From: Cryptosporangium phraense
Lineage (GTDB): Bacteria > Actinomycetota > Actinomycetes > Mycobacteriales > Cryptosporangiaceae
Assembly: GCF_006912135.1 (NCBI RefSeq)
Contig: NZ_VIRS01000002.1
Span: 372,001-436,000, forward strand
Length of the DNA stretch: 64,000 bases
Reading direction: 5' to 3'
Positions 26,508 to 34,128 of the stretch are shown piece by piece. The notes beneath the pieces were generated by a model. That model was not told where the DNA came from. It ran no database searches and saw nothing but the letters and a program-made list of their open reading frames with translations. The position numbers and the translations under genes are program-made. Position 1 is the first letter of the stretch. Every line of letters starts with the position of its first letter.

Positions 26508-27950
26508 GTGACCGCGCTACTCGACCCTGATTTCTGCTACCGCGTCGCGCGTAGCCGCGACGCGCGGTTCGACGGGCAGTTCGTGCTGGCGGTGACGTCC
26601 ACCGGCATCTACTGCCGGCCGAGCTGCCCGGCGATGACGCCGAAGCGGGCGAACGTCCGCTTCTACACGACGCCGGCCACCGCTCAGGCGGCCGGTTTCC
26701 GCGCCTGTCTGCGCTGCCTGCCCGACGCGGCGCCCGGCTCTCCCGACTGGAACCTCCGGGCCGATCTGGTCGGCCGGGCGATGCGGCTGGTCAGCGACGG
26801 CGTCGTCGAGCGTGACGGCGTCACCGGGCTGGCCGAGCGGCTCGGCTACTCGGCCCGGCACCTCAACCGGCAGCTGATCGCCGAGCTCGGCGTCGGCCCG
26901 CTGGCGCTGGCCAGGGCGCGCCGGGCCCAGATCGCCCGCACGTTGATCGAGACCACCGGCTTGTCGTTCGCCGAGGTGGCGTTCGCGGCCGGGTTCAGCA
27001 GCATCCGGCAGTTCAACGACACGATCCGCGAGGTGTTCGCGGCGACGCCCACGGAGCTGCGTTCGAAGCGCGGGCGAGTGGAGTCTTCCGGCCCGGGCGT
27101 GATCAGTCTGCGCCTGGCTCATCGGTCGCCGTTCGACGCGGGGGCGCTGTGGGCGTTCCTGGCGCTGCGGGCGGTGCCGGGCGTCGAGGAGATCGACGGC
27201 GACACGTATCGGCGAACAGTGCGGCTGCCGCACGGCGTCGGGGTGGTCGCGCTGACGCCGGCCGCCGGGCACGTGCGGGCCGAGCTGGCGCTGGCCGACC
27301 TGCGCGATCTCGGCACCGCCGTGCAGCGGTGCCGTCGCCTGCTCGATCTGGACGCCGACCCGGTCGCGATCGACACCGCGCTGGGCAGTGATCCCGTGCT
27401 GGGGCCGCTGGTCGCCGCGCACCCGGGGCTGCGCGTCCCGGGGGCGGTCGACGGCGCCGAGATGGCGATCCGGGCCGTGCTCGGGCAGCAGGTCTCGGTG
27501 GCCGCCGCGCGCACGGTGGCCGGTCGGCTGGCCGCGGCGTACGGCGAGCCGGTGGAGCCGGACGGCGCCCGGGTCTTCCCGACCGCGGAGGCGCTCGCGG
27601 AGCTCGATCCGTCCACGCTGCCGATGCCGGCGAGCCGGGCGCGCTCGCTGGTCGCGCTGTGCAGCGCGCTCGCGTCGGGCGAGCTGGTGCTCGATGCGGG
27701 CACCGACCCGGCGGAAGCCGTGTCGGCGCTGGAAGCACTACCCGGAATCGGTCCGTGGACCGCGGGCTACCTCGCCCTGCGCGTCACCGGGGCGCCCGAC
27801 GTGTTCCTGGCCAGCGACCTGGGCGTCCGCCGGGCCGCCGCGGCGCTCGGGCTGCCCGAGTCCGCGCCGGCGCTCGACGAGTGGGCGCGGCGCTGGCGCC
27901 CGTGGCGGTCGTACGCCGTCCTTCATCTCTGGAACTCCCTCTCATCGTGA
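26508..27950 (+). CDS. alkA: Ada-type sensor fused to AlkA DNA-3-methyladenine glycosylase II
   Basis: The 480-residue protein joins several repair modules. Residues 1-80 are the Ada zinc domain with its four Cys (GIYCRPSCPAMTPKRANVRF and CLRCLPDA). Residues 85-180 are an AraC-type HTH (LTGLAERLGYSARHLNRQ). AlkA_N follows, and then the HhH-GPD glycosylase (ALPGIGPWTAGYLALR with the catalytic Asp in VFLASDLGVRRA). It can sense methyl phosphotriesters, regulate, and excise alkylated bases. GTG start at 26508. It is 11 nt upstream of the methyltransferase gene, forming an adaptive-response operon. Confidence 0.93.
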   Translation: MTALLDPDFCYRVARSRDARFDGQFVLAVTSTGIYCRPSCPAMTPKRANVRFYTTPATAQAAGFRACLRCLPDAAPGSPDWNLRADLVGRAMRLVSDGVVERDGVTGLAERLGYSARHLNRQLIAELGVGPLALARARRAQIARTLIETTGLSFAEVAFAAGFSSIRQFNDTIREVFAATPTELRSKRGRVESSGPGVISLRLAHRSPFDAGALWAFLALRAVPGVEEIDGDTYRRTVRLPHGVGVVALTPAAGHVRAELALADLRDLGTAVQRCRRLLDLDADPVAIDTALGSDPVLGPLVAAHPGLRVPGAVDGAEMAIRAVLGQQVSVAAARTVAGRLAAAYGEPVEPDGARVFPTAEALAELDPSTLPMPASRARSLVALCSALASGELVLDAGTDPAEAVSALEALPGIGPWTAGYLALRVTGAPDVFLASDLGVRRAAAALGLPESAPALDEWARRWRPWRSYAVLHLWNSLSS

Positions 27951-27961
27951 AAGGCCAAGAA

Positions 27962-28462
27962 ATGTCCGCCTACTACTCCACTGTCGACACCCCGGCCGGC
28001 GCGTTCACCGCGATCGAGGCCGACGGAACCGTCCTGGCCAGCGGCTGGACGAGCACGATCGACGATCTCGTCGGGCTGATCCACCCCCGGCTGCGGCCCG
28101 CCCAGCTGACGCCGCGCGCCGAGCTGGGCGACGTCACGAAGGCCGTGATCACGTACCACGAGGGCGACGTCAACGCGATCGACGCGGTGCCGGTCCGTCA
28201 GGAATCCGGGCCGTTCATGATGGCGGCCTGGGACGCGCTGCGCACGGTTCCGGCCGGCGACCCGGTGACCTACACCGAGTACGCGGCGCTGGCCGGAAAC
28301 GCGACGGCGGTGCGGGCCGCGGCGATGGCGTGCGCCCGCAACGCGGCCGCGCTGTTCGTCCCCTGCCACCGGGTGCTCCGCCTCGACGGGACGCTCGGCG
28401 GCTTCCGGTGGGGCGTCCAGACCAAGCGCTGGCTGCTCGACCACGAAGCCGGTGTCGAGTAG
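27962..28462 (+). CDS. ogt: Methylated-DNA-protein cysteine methyltransferase
   Basis: The 166-residue suicide repair protein removes O6-methyl groups from guanine onto its own Cys. The active site is LFVPCHRVLRLDG, and the DNA-binding helix precedes it (VTYTEYAALAGNATAVRAAA). The N-terminal domain reads YYSTVDTPAGAFTAIEADG. It is the second gene of the operon with the Ada-AlkA fusion, so alkylation damage probably induces both. Confidence 0.95.
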   Translation: MSAYYSTVDTPAGAFTAIEADGTVLASGWTSTIDDLVGLIHPRLRPAQLTPRAELGDVTKAVITYHEGDVNAIDAVPVRQESGPFMMAAWDALRTVPAGDPVTYTEYAALAGNATAVRAAAMACARNAAALFVPCHRVLRLDGTLGGFRWGVQTKRWLLDHEAGVE

Positions 28463-28557
28463 CGGAGTGTCGCTGTCCGGTTTCGTGAGTGGTGCGTGCT
28501 TCACTGTGCGGGTTTCGCCTTTGGACTTTGGTTGTGCACAGTGGAGAGTGAGCGCGC

Positions 28558-29385
28558 ATGGTCATGGGGCCTACCCATGCCATCTCCGGAGCCGCCGCCT
28601 GGCTGGTCGGCTCCGCGGTGGCGGCCCAACTCGGGGGCTACATGCAGTCCCCGATCGAGCTGACGACCTACACGGTCGCCTGCGCGGGGGCGGCGCTGCT
28701 TCCCGATCTCGACACGTCCGGCCGGGTCACCGCCAACAAGGGCGGGGCCACGGTCGCGCGGACGTTCGGCATCGTGTCGCTCTTCCTGGCCGAGTGCGTC
28801 GAGAAGGTGTCGCTCGGCGTCTACACGGTGACGCGGTCTCGTCGGGACGCGAAGCGGCGGAACGGGCACCGGACGTTCACCCATACCTGGCTGTTCGCGG
28901 CCGGACTGGGGTTCGGCGTCGGGTATCTGGCCGAGCGCTACGGGCGCACCGCAGTGGTGATCGCGCTGTTCCTGCTGTTCGGGCTGGGTATCCGGGGACT
29001 GATGGCCGACGCCGCCAAGTCGTCGGGCTGGATCATCGTCACCGCGTTGTCGGCCCTGGCGGCGTACGTGGCGATCGACACGCTGCCGGCCGACCGGGGG
29101 TATCCGCTGCTCGGGCTCTCGGTCGGCATCGGCTGCGTGGTGCACACGTTCGGCGACATGATCACGAAGGCCGGGTGTCCGGTGCTGTGGCCGTTGCCGA
29201 TCCGGGGTAGGCGGTGGCACGAGGTCGGTATGCCCGATCGCATCGCGGTCCGGGCCGGCGGCACGGTCGAGCGCACGGTGCTGGTGCCGGCGTTCACGGT
29301 GCTGGCGGTGCTGGGCGTGATCATCGCGGTGCCGGGCGTCGCGGCGCTGCTGAGCCGTGCGCTGTCGCGGCTATCGTCTACATAA
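28558..29385 (+). CDS. YdjM/DUF457-type membrane-bound metal-dependent hydrolase
   Basis: The 275-residue integral membrane protein has the family motifs THAISGAAAWL near the N-terminus, LLPDLDTSGR, HRTFTHTWLFA and VVHTFGDMITKAGCPVLWPL. The conserved His/Asp set suggests a metal site facing the membrane. E. coli YdjM is a LexA-regulated relative; no LexA box was found here by eye. At least five membrane segments are predicted. The start is the first ATG (MVMGPTHAIS). Confidence 0.9.
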   Translation: MVMGPTHAISGAAAWLVGSAVAAQLGGYMQSPIELTTYTVACAGAALLPDLDTSGRVTANKGGATVARTFGIVSLFLAECVEKVSLGVYTVTRSRRDAKRRNGHRTFTHTWLFAAGLGFGVGYLAERYGRTAVVIALFLLFGLGIRGLMADAAKSSGWIIVTALSALAAYVAIDTLPADRGYPLLGLSVGIGCVVHTFGDMITKAGCPVLWPLPIRGRRWHEVGMPDRIAVRAGGTVERTVLVPAFTVLAVLGVIIAVPGVAALLSRALSRLSST

Positions 29386-29432
29386 TGGGACGAGTTTCCT
29401 GAATGATGGGACAGCGAGTAGGGTCGGGGGCC

Positions 29433-30170
29433 ATGCAGACTTGGGAAGCCTCGATGTCCGACCGTGGTTCGGAGGCTTCGTACGGGCGGGACCTGCTCGA
29501 ACTGCTCGCCGCGTTACCCGGCGAGCGGGTGCTCGACCTGGGCTGCGGAACCGGCGATCACGTGGCGCTGCTGCGGTCGCGCCGGGTGGCCGCGGACGGC
29601 GTCGACCAGAGCCCGTCGCGGATCGCCAGGGCCGAGGAGAAGTATCCCGACTACCCGTACTTCTCGGTGGCCGACGCCCGGGCGCTGAACGTCGAGGCGT
29701 ACTACGACGCGGTGTTCTCGAACGCGGTCCTGCACTGGATTCCGGAGCCGGCCGCCGTGGTGGCGTCGGTCGCGTCGGCGCTGCGGCCCGGCGGGCGGTT
29801 CGTGGCCGAGTTCGGCGGCGCGGGCAACGTGCGGACGATCGTCGACGCGGCTCAGGACGTCCGGGAGGAGTTCGGGCTGCCGCGGGCGCCGGTGCCGTGG
29901 TTCTACCCGACGGTCGGCGAGTACGCGACGGTGGTGGAGGGGGCCGAGCTGGAGGTGCGGTCGGCGTGGCTGTTCGACCGTCCGACGGTGCTCGACGGCA
30001 CGGAGGGCCTGGCGAACTGGCTGCGGATGCACGCGGAGTTCCTGCTCGAGGGCGTGGACGCGGAGAAGTTCGTCGGTGAGCTGGAGGACCGGGTGCGGGA
30101 CCGGCTGTGGCGGAACGGGGCTTGGTGGGCGGATTATCGTCGGATCCGCGTAGTGGCGGTGAAGGGCTGA
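29433..30170 (+). CDS. SAM-dependent methyltransferase (trans-aconitate methyltransferase-like)
   Basis: The 245-residue class I methyltransferase has motif I VLDLGCGTGDHVALL, motif II DAVFSNAVLHWI and post-motif ALRPGGRFVAEFGG. The pattern SNAVLHWIPEP and the Trp-rich C-terminus are typical of the Tam group. TAGGGT (29419-29424) lies 8 nt before the chosen ATG. An ATG 30 nt upstream is possible but would cover that promoter box. Confidence 0.9.
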   Translation: MQTWEASMSDRGSEASYGRDLLELLAALPGERVLDLGCGTGDHVALLRSRRVAADGVDQSPSRIARAEEKYPDYPYFSVADARALNVEAYYDAVFSNAVLHWIPEPAAVVASVASALRPGGRFVAEFGGAGNVRTIVDAAQDVREEFGLPRAPVPWFYPTVGEYATVVEGAELEVRSAWLFDRPTVLDGTEGLANWLRMHAEFLLEGVDAEKFVGELEDRVRDRLWRNGAWWADYRRIRVVAVKG

Positions 30171-30302
30171 ATGGGGATGCCGTCGGAGGGGCGCTGAACG
30201 GGGAGTTCGACTTGGCGCCACGCGGTCAGCGTATTTCGGGCGGCTGACGTACACCCGGCCTGGTTACCGTCGAACTCCGTTCGCGGTGCGTGGGGAGGCG
30301 CG

Positions 30303-30983
30303 ATGTCCCAGCCGTTGATTTCGGCTCATCGAGGTGGTCCCGAAGGGATCCACCGCCCGAACAGCCTGGAGGCGATCCAGGCTGCCGTGGAACTCGGTGT
30401 CGACCTGGTCGAGTTCGACGTCCGCAGAGCGCCGGACGGATCCCTGGCCATCGCCCACGATTCTCTCCTACCGCGCCCCGGAGCCGAGCAGGCGCCGAGC
30501 CTACGGTCAGCCCTGGAAGCGATCCAGGGAAGCCGAACGATCGCGCACGTGGACATCAAGGAGACCGGCGACGAAGTCGCCATCGCCGGCCTCTGCGAGC
30601 AGTACCTGGGAACCGACGGCTTCTTCGTCACGACGACCGAAGACGAGAGCGTGCGGGTGCTGCGGACTTCGATGCCGCACCTCTCGGTGGCCCTGTCGCT
30701 GGGCAAGCTCCCGGCGATCCCCGCGCTGCTGGCCGAGCTCTTCCCGGCCGGCCGAATCGCCCGCTGCTCGCCGACCATGCTGGCCGTCAATCACCGCCTG
30801 GCCCGAGCCGGCCTGCTCCGCTGGGCGCACGACCGAGGGCTGCGCGTTCTGGCCTGGACCGTGAACAGTCCGGGGCTGATCCAGTGGGCGAGCGAAGAGC
30901 GCCGTTTGTGGGCCTTCACGACCGACCGTCCGCGGTATGCACTGGCTCTACGGGGACAGCAGAACCTACCGCTACCGAGCTGA
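30303..30983 (+). CDS. Glycerophosphodiester phosphodiesterase
   Basis: The 226-residue TIM-barrel enzyme has the GDPD motifs ISAHRGGPEGIHRPNSLEAI (catalytic His, metal ligands), VEFDVRRAPDGSLAIAHD, HVDIKE and LRVLAWTVNS. It hydrolyses glycerophosphodiesters to glycerol-3-phosphate. No signal peptide, so it acts in the cytoplasm. GGGGAGG lies 5 nt before the ATG. The C-terminus is short and its last residues reach the accessory micropeptide region. Confidence 0.9.
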   Translation: MSQPLISAHRGGPEGIHRPNSLEAIQAAVELGVDLVEFDVRRAPDGSLAIAHDSLLPRPGAEQAPSLRSALEAIQGSRTIAHVDIKETGDEVAIAGLCEQYLGTDGFFVTTTEDESVRVLRTSMPHLSVALSLGKLPAIPALLAELFPAGRIARCSPTMLAVNHRLARAGLLRWAHDRGLRVLAWTVNSPGLIQWASEERRLWAFTTDRPRYALALRGQQNLPLPS

Positions 30984-31340
30984 CGCCGTCCGGCGCCGAT
31001 CGAGCCTTCGTCCGATCCGTCGGCACCTGTGGCGGGCCGCGAGTGTTGCAAAGCAAATGGTCCTGGGCCGACCGCAAGTCAGGCCGACGACGATCCGCGG
31101 TTGCTGCCACCGCCGTGTGAGGTGCTGGTCTCTGTCAGAGGGCTCAGCCGACCGCAGAAGCGACCGGACCGGGTCGTGGCCGAAACGAGACGCGCTCGCG
31201 TCGTGCGTACCCGAGCCGCAGCGGGATCTCGGCGGCTACCACGGAGCACTCGGACCGGGCCGGTGGCCGCCCGTCTTGAACCCGGTCACCGCGATCGCGA
31301 CCGGTACGCCGGACGCGCCGTTTTCATCTGGCCGGATCCG
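30984..31340. other. Intergenic DNA upstream of micropeptide copy E
   Basis: About 360 nt with no supported gene. Reading frames on both strands lack a start with ribosome site or leaderless box, and show no family motif. Confidence 0.5.
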
Positions 31341-31465
31341 GCCGGCCCCCTCTGTTCGCAAGCGAACGTTCCTGTCGTCGGGAGGGCGAACGAGCCTGGG
31401 TGTGATTCCGGCGAAGCTGGAGGCACACGGGGAACGGCCCCGAGGACTTCAGGAGGCTGGACGAT
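31341..31465 (+). promoter_or_regulatory. Micropeptide leader, copy E
   Basis: GAACGTTC at 31364-31371 is 94 nt before the ATG. The GAAGCTGGAGGCACACGGGG element is followed by CCCCG, giving a CGGGG-aacgg-CCCCG hairpin (31428-31442). CAGGAGGCTGGACGAT precedes the ATG. Over 100 nt it is nearly identical to the copy D leader. Confidence 0.7.
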
Positions 31466-31600
31466 ATGAGCGGCTGCTACGACAACTCGTACGACTACTG
31501 CAACGACAACTACTCGTACGACTACGACTGCCGGCCGCGTCGTCGCCACCACAAGCGCCGTCACCACAACGACTGCTGGGACTACAGCTACTGCAGCTGA
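31466..31600 (+). CDS. Cys/Tyr/Arg/His-rich micropeptide, copy E
   Basis: This 44-codon copy encodes exactly the same peptide as copy A although it lies 16 kb away. One Arg codon is changed synonymously (AAG CGC CGT instead of AAG CGT CGT). It is the first gene of the E-F doublet, with its own leader and terminator. Identical product with silent divergence argues that the peptide is under selection. Confidence 0.87.
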   Translation: MSGCYDNSYDYCNDNYSYDYDCRPRRRHHKRRHHNDCWDYSYCS

Positions 31601-31611
31601 AATTCCTCACC

Positions 31612-31649
31612 GCGAAGGGCCCGGAGCGAAACCGCTCCGGGCCCTTCGC
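31612..31649 (+). terminator. Micropeptide terminator, copy E
   Basis: A perfect 17-bp stem (31612-31628 / 31633-31649) around loop AAAC starts 11 nt after the stop codon. Confidence 0.85.
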
Positions 31650-31984
31650 CGCGTCGGGATGCTAGTGGTGCAGGATCCGTGGGCCTTATCGGCCAGCGCT
31701 CGCCCCGGCCGGCAGTACAAACTCCGCGGTGTGTTCGGCAGTGATCAGCAGCGCCAGTCGCCGCCGCGACGACTGCCCCGAGCCGTGGTCGCTGGGCCAT
31801 TGAGCTGCCCCTCCTGGCGGATGTCTCTGATCCGACCCCCTGCCTGGCGTGCCGGTGAGCCCGATTCGAGGACAGGTGATCAACGCACGTGCTTGCAGAC
31901 CGGACAGGAACTGCGCCGCCAGTCCCGATCTCGAAGATCCGGACCCCGCCATCCAATCTCGTCACAAACCCGCTCCCGGCCACG
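31650..31984. other. Spacer between micropeptide copies E and F
   Basis: The first ~120 nt (to about 31769) repeat the DNA downstream of copy B. They keep an open frame (MLVVQDPWALSASARPGRQY) in both places, containing rare TTA codons, but with several non-silent changes. The rest shows no gene. I do not call a CDS. Confidence 0.4.
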
Positions 31985-32113
31985 ACCGGCCCACCGTGTT
32001 CGCAAGGGAACGTTCCCGCCGTTACGCGGCCGAACGAACCCACACCCGATCCCCGCGAAGCTAATGACACACGGGGAACACGCCCCAACAGAACATCACG
32101 GAGGCTGGACGAC
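31985..32113 (+). promoter_or_regulatory. Micropeptide leader, copy F
   Basis: It carries the longest palindrome of the set, GGGAACGTTCCC (32006-32017), with the core 98 nt before the ATG. It keeps the GATCCCCGCGAAGCT...ACACGGGGAAC stem and ACGGAGGCTGGACGAC before the ATG. Confidence 0.7.
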
Positions 32114-32242
32114 ATGAGCGGCTGCTACGACTACCAGTACGACTGCAACGACTACTCGTACGACTACGACTGCCGGCCGCGTCGTCGCCACCACAAGCGT
32201 CGTCACCACAACGACTGCTGGGACTACAGCTACTGCAACTGA
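32114..32242 (+). CDS. Cys/Tyr/Arg/His-rich micropeptide, copy F
   Basis: This 42-codon copy begins MSGCYDYQYDCNDYSYDYDC, has the common Arg/His centre, and ends WDYSYCN. It equals copy C on the other strand except for the final residue. Cysteines are at 4, 11, 20, 35 and 41. It is the second gene of the E-F doublet. The start, ribosome site and codon bias are as in the other copies. Confidence 0.86.
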   Translation: MSGCYDYQYDCNDYSYDYDCRPRRRHHKRRHHNDCWDYSYCN

Positions 32243-32248
32243 AGCCCC

Positions 32249-32290
32249 CACGAAAAGGCCCGGAGCGAAACCGCTCCGGGCCTTTTCGTG
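32249..32290 (+). terminator. Micropeptide terminator, copy F
   Basis: A perfect 19-bp stem (32249-32267 / 32272-32290) with loop AAAC. The stem contains AAAAGG/CCTTTT at its base and is the strongest hairpin of the set. Confidence 0.88.
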
Positions 32291-32376
32291 TGCGAAACGT
32301 CGAACAGTCCACGCGAGCTCCGACCCCCTCCTGCAAGCTGTGCCGACGAGGCACGGCGTCAACTCGGAGGTCGGAC

Positions 32377-32772
32377 ATGGCACGAGCAGTGGTGCACTTC
32401 GAAATCATCGGCAAGAACCCGGCAGCGCTACGGACCTTCTACGCCGAACTGTTCGGCTGGGAGTACAACGTCGGCGACGCCTCCAGCGACCTCGTCTCGG
32501 ACCCGGGCCAGTACGGCTTCATCGACGGCGCCTCCACCGAGAACCCCAGCCCGATCAACGGCGGCATCGGCGGCGGCCCCGGGCACTCTCCGCACGTGAT
32601 CTTCTACGTCGGCGTACCAGACGTCGAACAAACGTTGCGGGACGCCGAGCGGCTCGGTGGGAAGCGTTTGCTGGAGTCCACGGCGAACGGCCCGATCGCG
32701 GTCGGGCACTTCTCCGACCCGGAGGGCAACGTGGTCGGAATCGCCGGCCCGATCCGGCCGGAGGCCCGATGA
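32377..32772 (+). CDS. VOC-family (glyoxalase-like) protein
   Basis: The 131-residue single-domain VOC protein starts MARAVVHFEIIGKNPAALRT, with FYAELFGWEYN, HVIFYVGVPDVEQTL and FSDPEGNVVGIAG. The CGGAGG site 6 nt before the ATG fixes the start. The TGA overlaps the ATG of the YCII-like gene (ATGA). The pairing of VOC and YCII/DGPF proteins is common in actinobacteria, and their roles are poorly known. Confidence 0.9.
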   Translation: MARAVVHFEIIGKNPAALRTFYAELFGWEYNVGDASSDLVSDPGQYGFIDGASTENPSPINGGIGGGPGHSPHVIFYVGVPDVEQTLRDAERLGGKRLLESTANGPIAVGHFSDPEGNVVGIAGPIRPEAR

Positions 32773-33143
32773 AGTACCTGGTCCTGATCTACGGCAACCC
32801 ACTCACCTGGGCACACCCGATCTACCTCAACGACCCGGCCTTCCTCGCCCTGCCGCCGGCCGAGCGCGCCGCGATCCACGACCGAGCCGAAAAACTCCGG
32901 GACGCGATCACCGAGTCCGGCGAGCTCCTCGGCGGCGAGATGCTCGATGCACCCACGACAGCCCGTACCGTTCGCGTCCGAGCTCGCCAGAAGATCGTGA
33001 CCGACGGTCCCTACGCCGAGACGAAAGAACAACTCGCGGGCTTCGTGATCCTCGACTGCGCGACTCCCGAGCGCGCCGCCGAGATCGCCGCCGCGATTCC
33101 CGACGCCCGCTTCACCGGAATCGAGCTCCGCCCGATGATCTGA
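32769..33143 (+). CDS. YCII/DGPF-domain protein
   Basis: The 124-residue protein has the family marks MKYLVLIYGN at the start and TDGPYAETKEQLAGFVILDC, the DGPF-type segment. These small ferredoxin-fold proteins are often next to ECF sigma factors or VOC proteins; no sigma factor is present here. It is translationally coupled to the VOC gene. Confidence 0.9.
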   Translation: MKYLVLIYGNPLTWAHPIYLNDPAFLALPPAERAAIHDRAEKLRDAITESGELLGGEMLDAPTTARTVRVRARQKIVTDGPYAETKEQLAGFVILDCATPERAAEIAAAIPDARFTGIELRPMI

Positions 33144-33280
33144 CGCCGAAGCTCAATGAGAATCGATCTGACGCCGAAACTCCATGCGAATCGTTTCGCA
33201 CCCGGAGCCCCCTGTCACCCCCTCGGTCCACAATCCGTCCGCGCACCCTTCACCCCCGTACCCCTCCGTAATCTCCAACC

Positions 33281-33628
33281 GTGCCCACCCCCCAGGAGCT
33301 CTTCGAGCGCTACATCTACGCCGGCCTGACCAGGAACGCCGAGCTCCAGGCCGGCCTCTTCGCCGTCGACGGTGTCTACGAAGCCCCCCTCACCCCGAGC
33401 CGCGCCCAGGGCCGCTCCGCGATCCAGGCCCACCTTGCCGCACTCCACGCGACCCTCACGACCACCCCGCCGCCGACCGACATCCGGTACGTCCCGCACC
33501 AGACCATCGACCCCGCGATTTTCATCGCCGAGACCGACGCCATGATCGGCGACGTACCGATGTCTCTCGTCCACATCGTCCGGACCGCGAACGGCGAAAT
33601 CACCCACCTCCGCGACTACTTCCAGTGA
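33281..33628 (+). CDS. SnoaL-like polyketide-cyclase-fold protein
   Basis: The 115-residue NTF2-fold protein contains TPQELFERYIYAGL, LFAVDGVYEAPLTP, GRSAIQAHLAAL and ITHLRDYFQ, as in SnoaL-like proteins. GTG start with TAATCT (33269-33274) and a 6-nt spacer, a leaderless pattern. The TGA overlaps the GTG of the acetyltransferase gene (GTGA). Substrate unknown. Confidence 0.87.
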   Translation: MPTPQELFERYIYAGLTRNAELQAGLFAVDGVYEAPLTPSRAQGRSAIQAHLAALHATLTTTPPPTDIRYVPHQTIDPAIFIAETDAMIGDVPMSLVHIVRTANGEITHLRDYFQ

Positions 33629-34128
33629 CCGAGCTCGCCGGGGCGCGGCTGCTCCTCCGCCCGTTCCGGCCCACCGACGAGGCGGCCGTCCACCGCTACG
33701 CGTCGGACCCCGAGGTCACCCGCTACACCGACTGGGGCCCCAACACCCCCGAGGAGACCGCCGAGTTCGTCCGGTCCGTCGTGGACCCGCTGCCGTCGAT
33801 CCATCCGTTCGCCGTCGTCGTCCGGGCGGAGGACGAGTTGATCGGCGCGGCCGAGGTCCGCGTCCTCGCCGACCGCGGCGAGCTCGGCTACACGCTGGCC
33901 CGCCCCTGGTGGGGCCGCGGCTACGCGACCGAGGCGACGACGCTGCTCGTCGACCACGCCTTCGGCACCCTCGGCCTGCACCGGATCGACGCGACCTGCG
34001 ACCCGGACAACCTCGCCTCCGCGCGGGTCCTCACCAAGGCCGGGTTCCGGCCGGTCGGCCGGCTCCCCGACCACCTCCTCGTGCGCGGACGGTGGCGCGA
34101 CTCGTTGCTGTTCCGCCTCGAACCTTGA
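33625..34128 (+). CDS. GNAT acetyltransferase (RimJ/RimL-like)
   Basis: The 167-residue enzyme starts with TELAGARLLLRPFRPTDEAA. It has the acetyl-CoA loop in GYTLARPWWGRGYATEAT and the C-terminal motif DNLASARVLTKAGFRPVGRL. It likely acetylates an amino group of a protein or small molecule. It is coupled to the SnoaL gene and ends directly against the convergent LtrA gene with no gap. Confidence 0.92.
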   Translation: MTELAGARLLLRPFRPTDEAAVHRYASDPEVTRYTDWGPNTPEETAEFVRSVVDPLPSIHPFAVVVRAEDELIGAAEVRVLADRGELGYTLARPWWGRGYATEATTLLVDHAFGTLGLHRIDATCDPDNLASARVLTKAGFRPVGRLPDHLLVRGRWRDSLLFRLEP

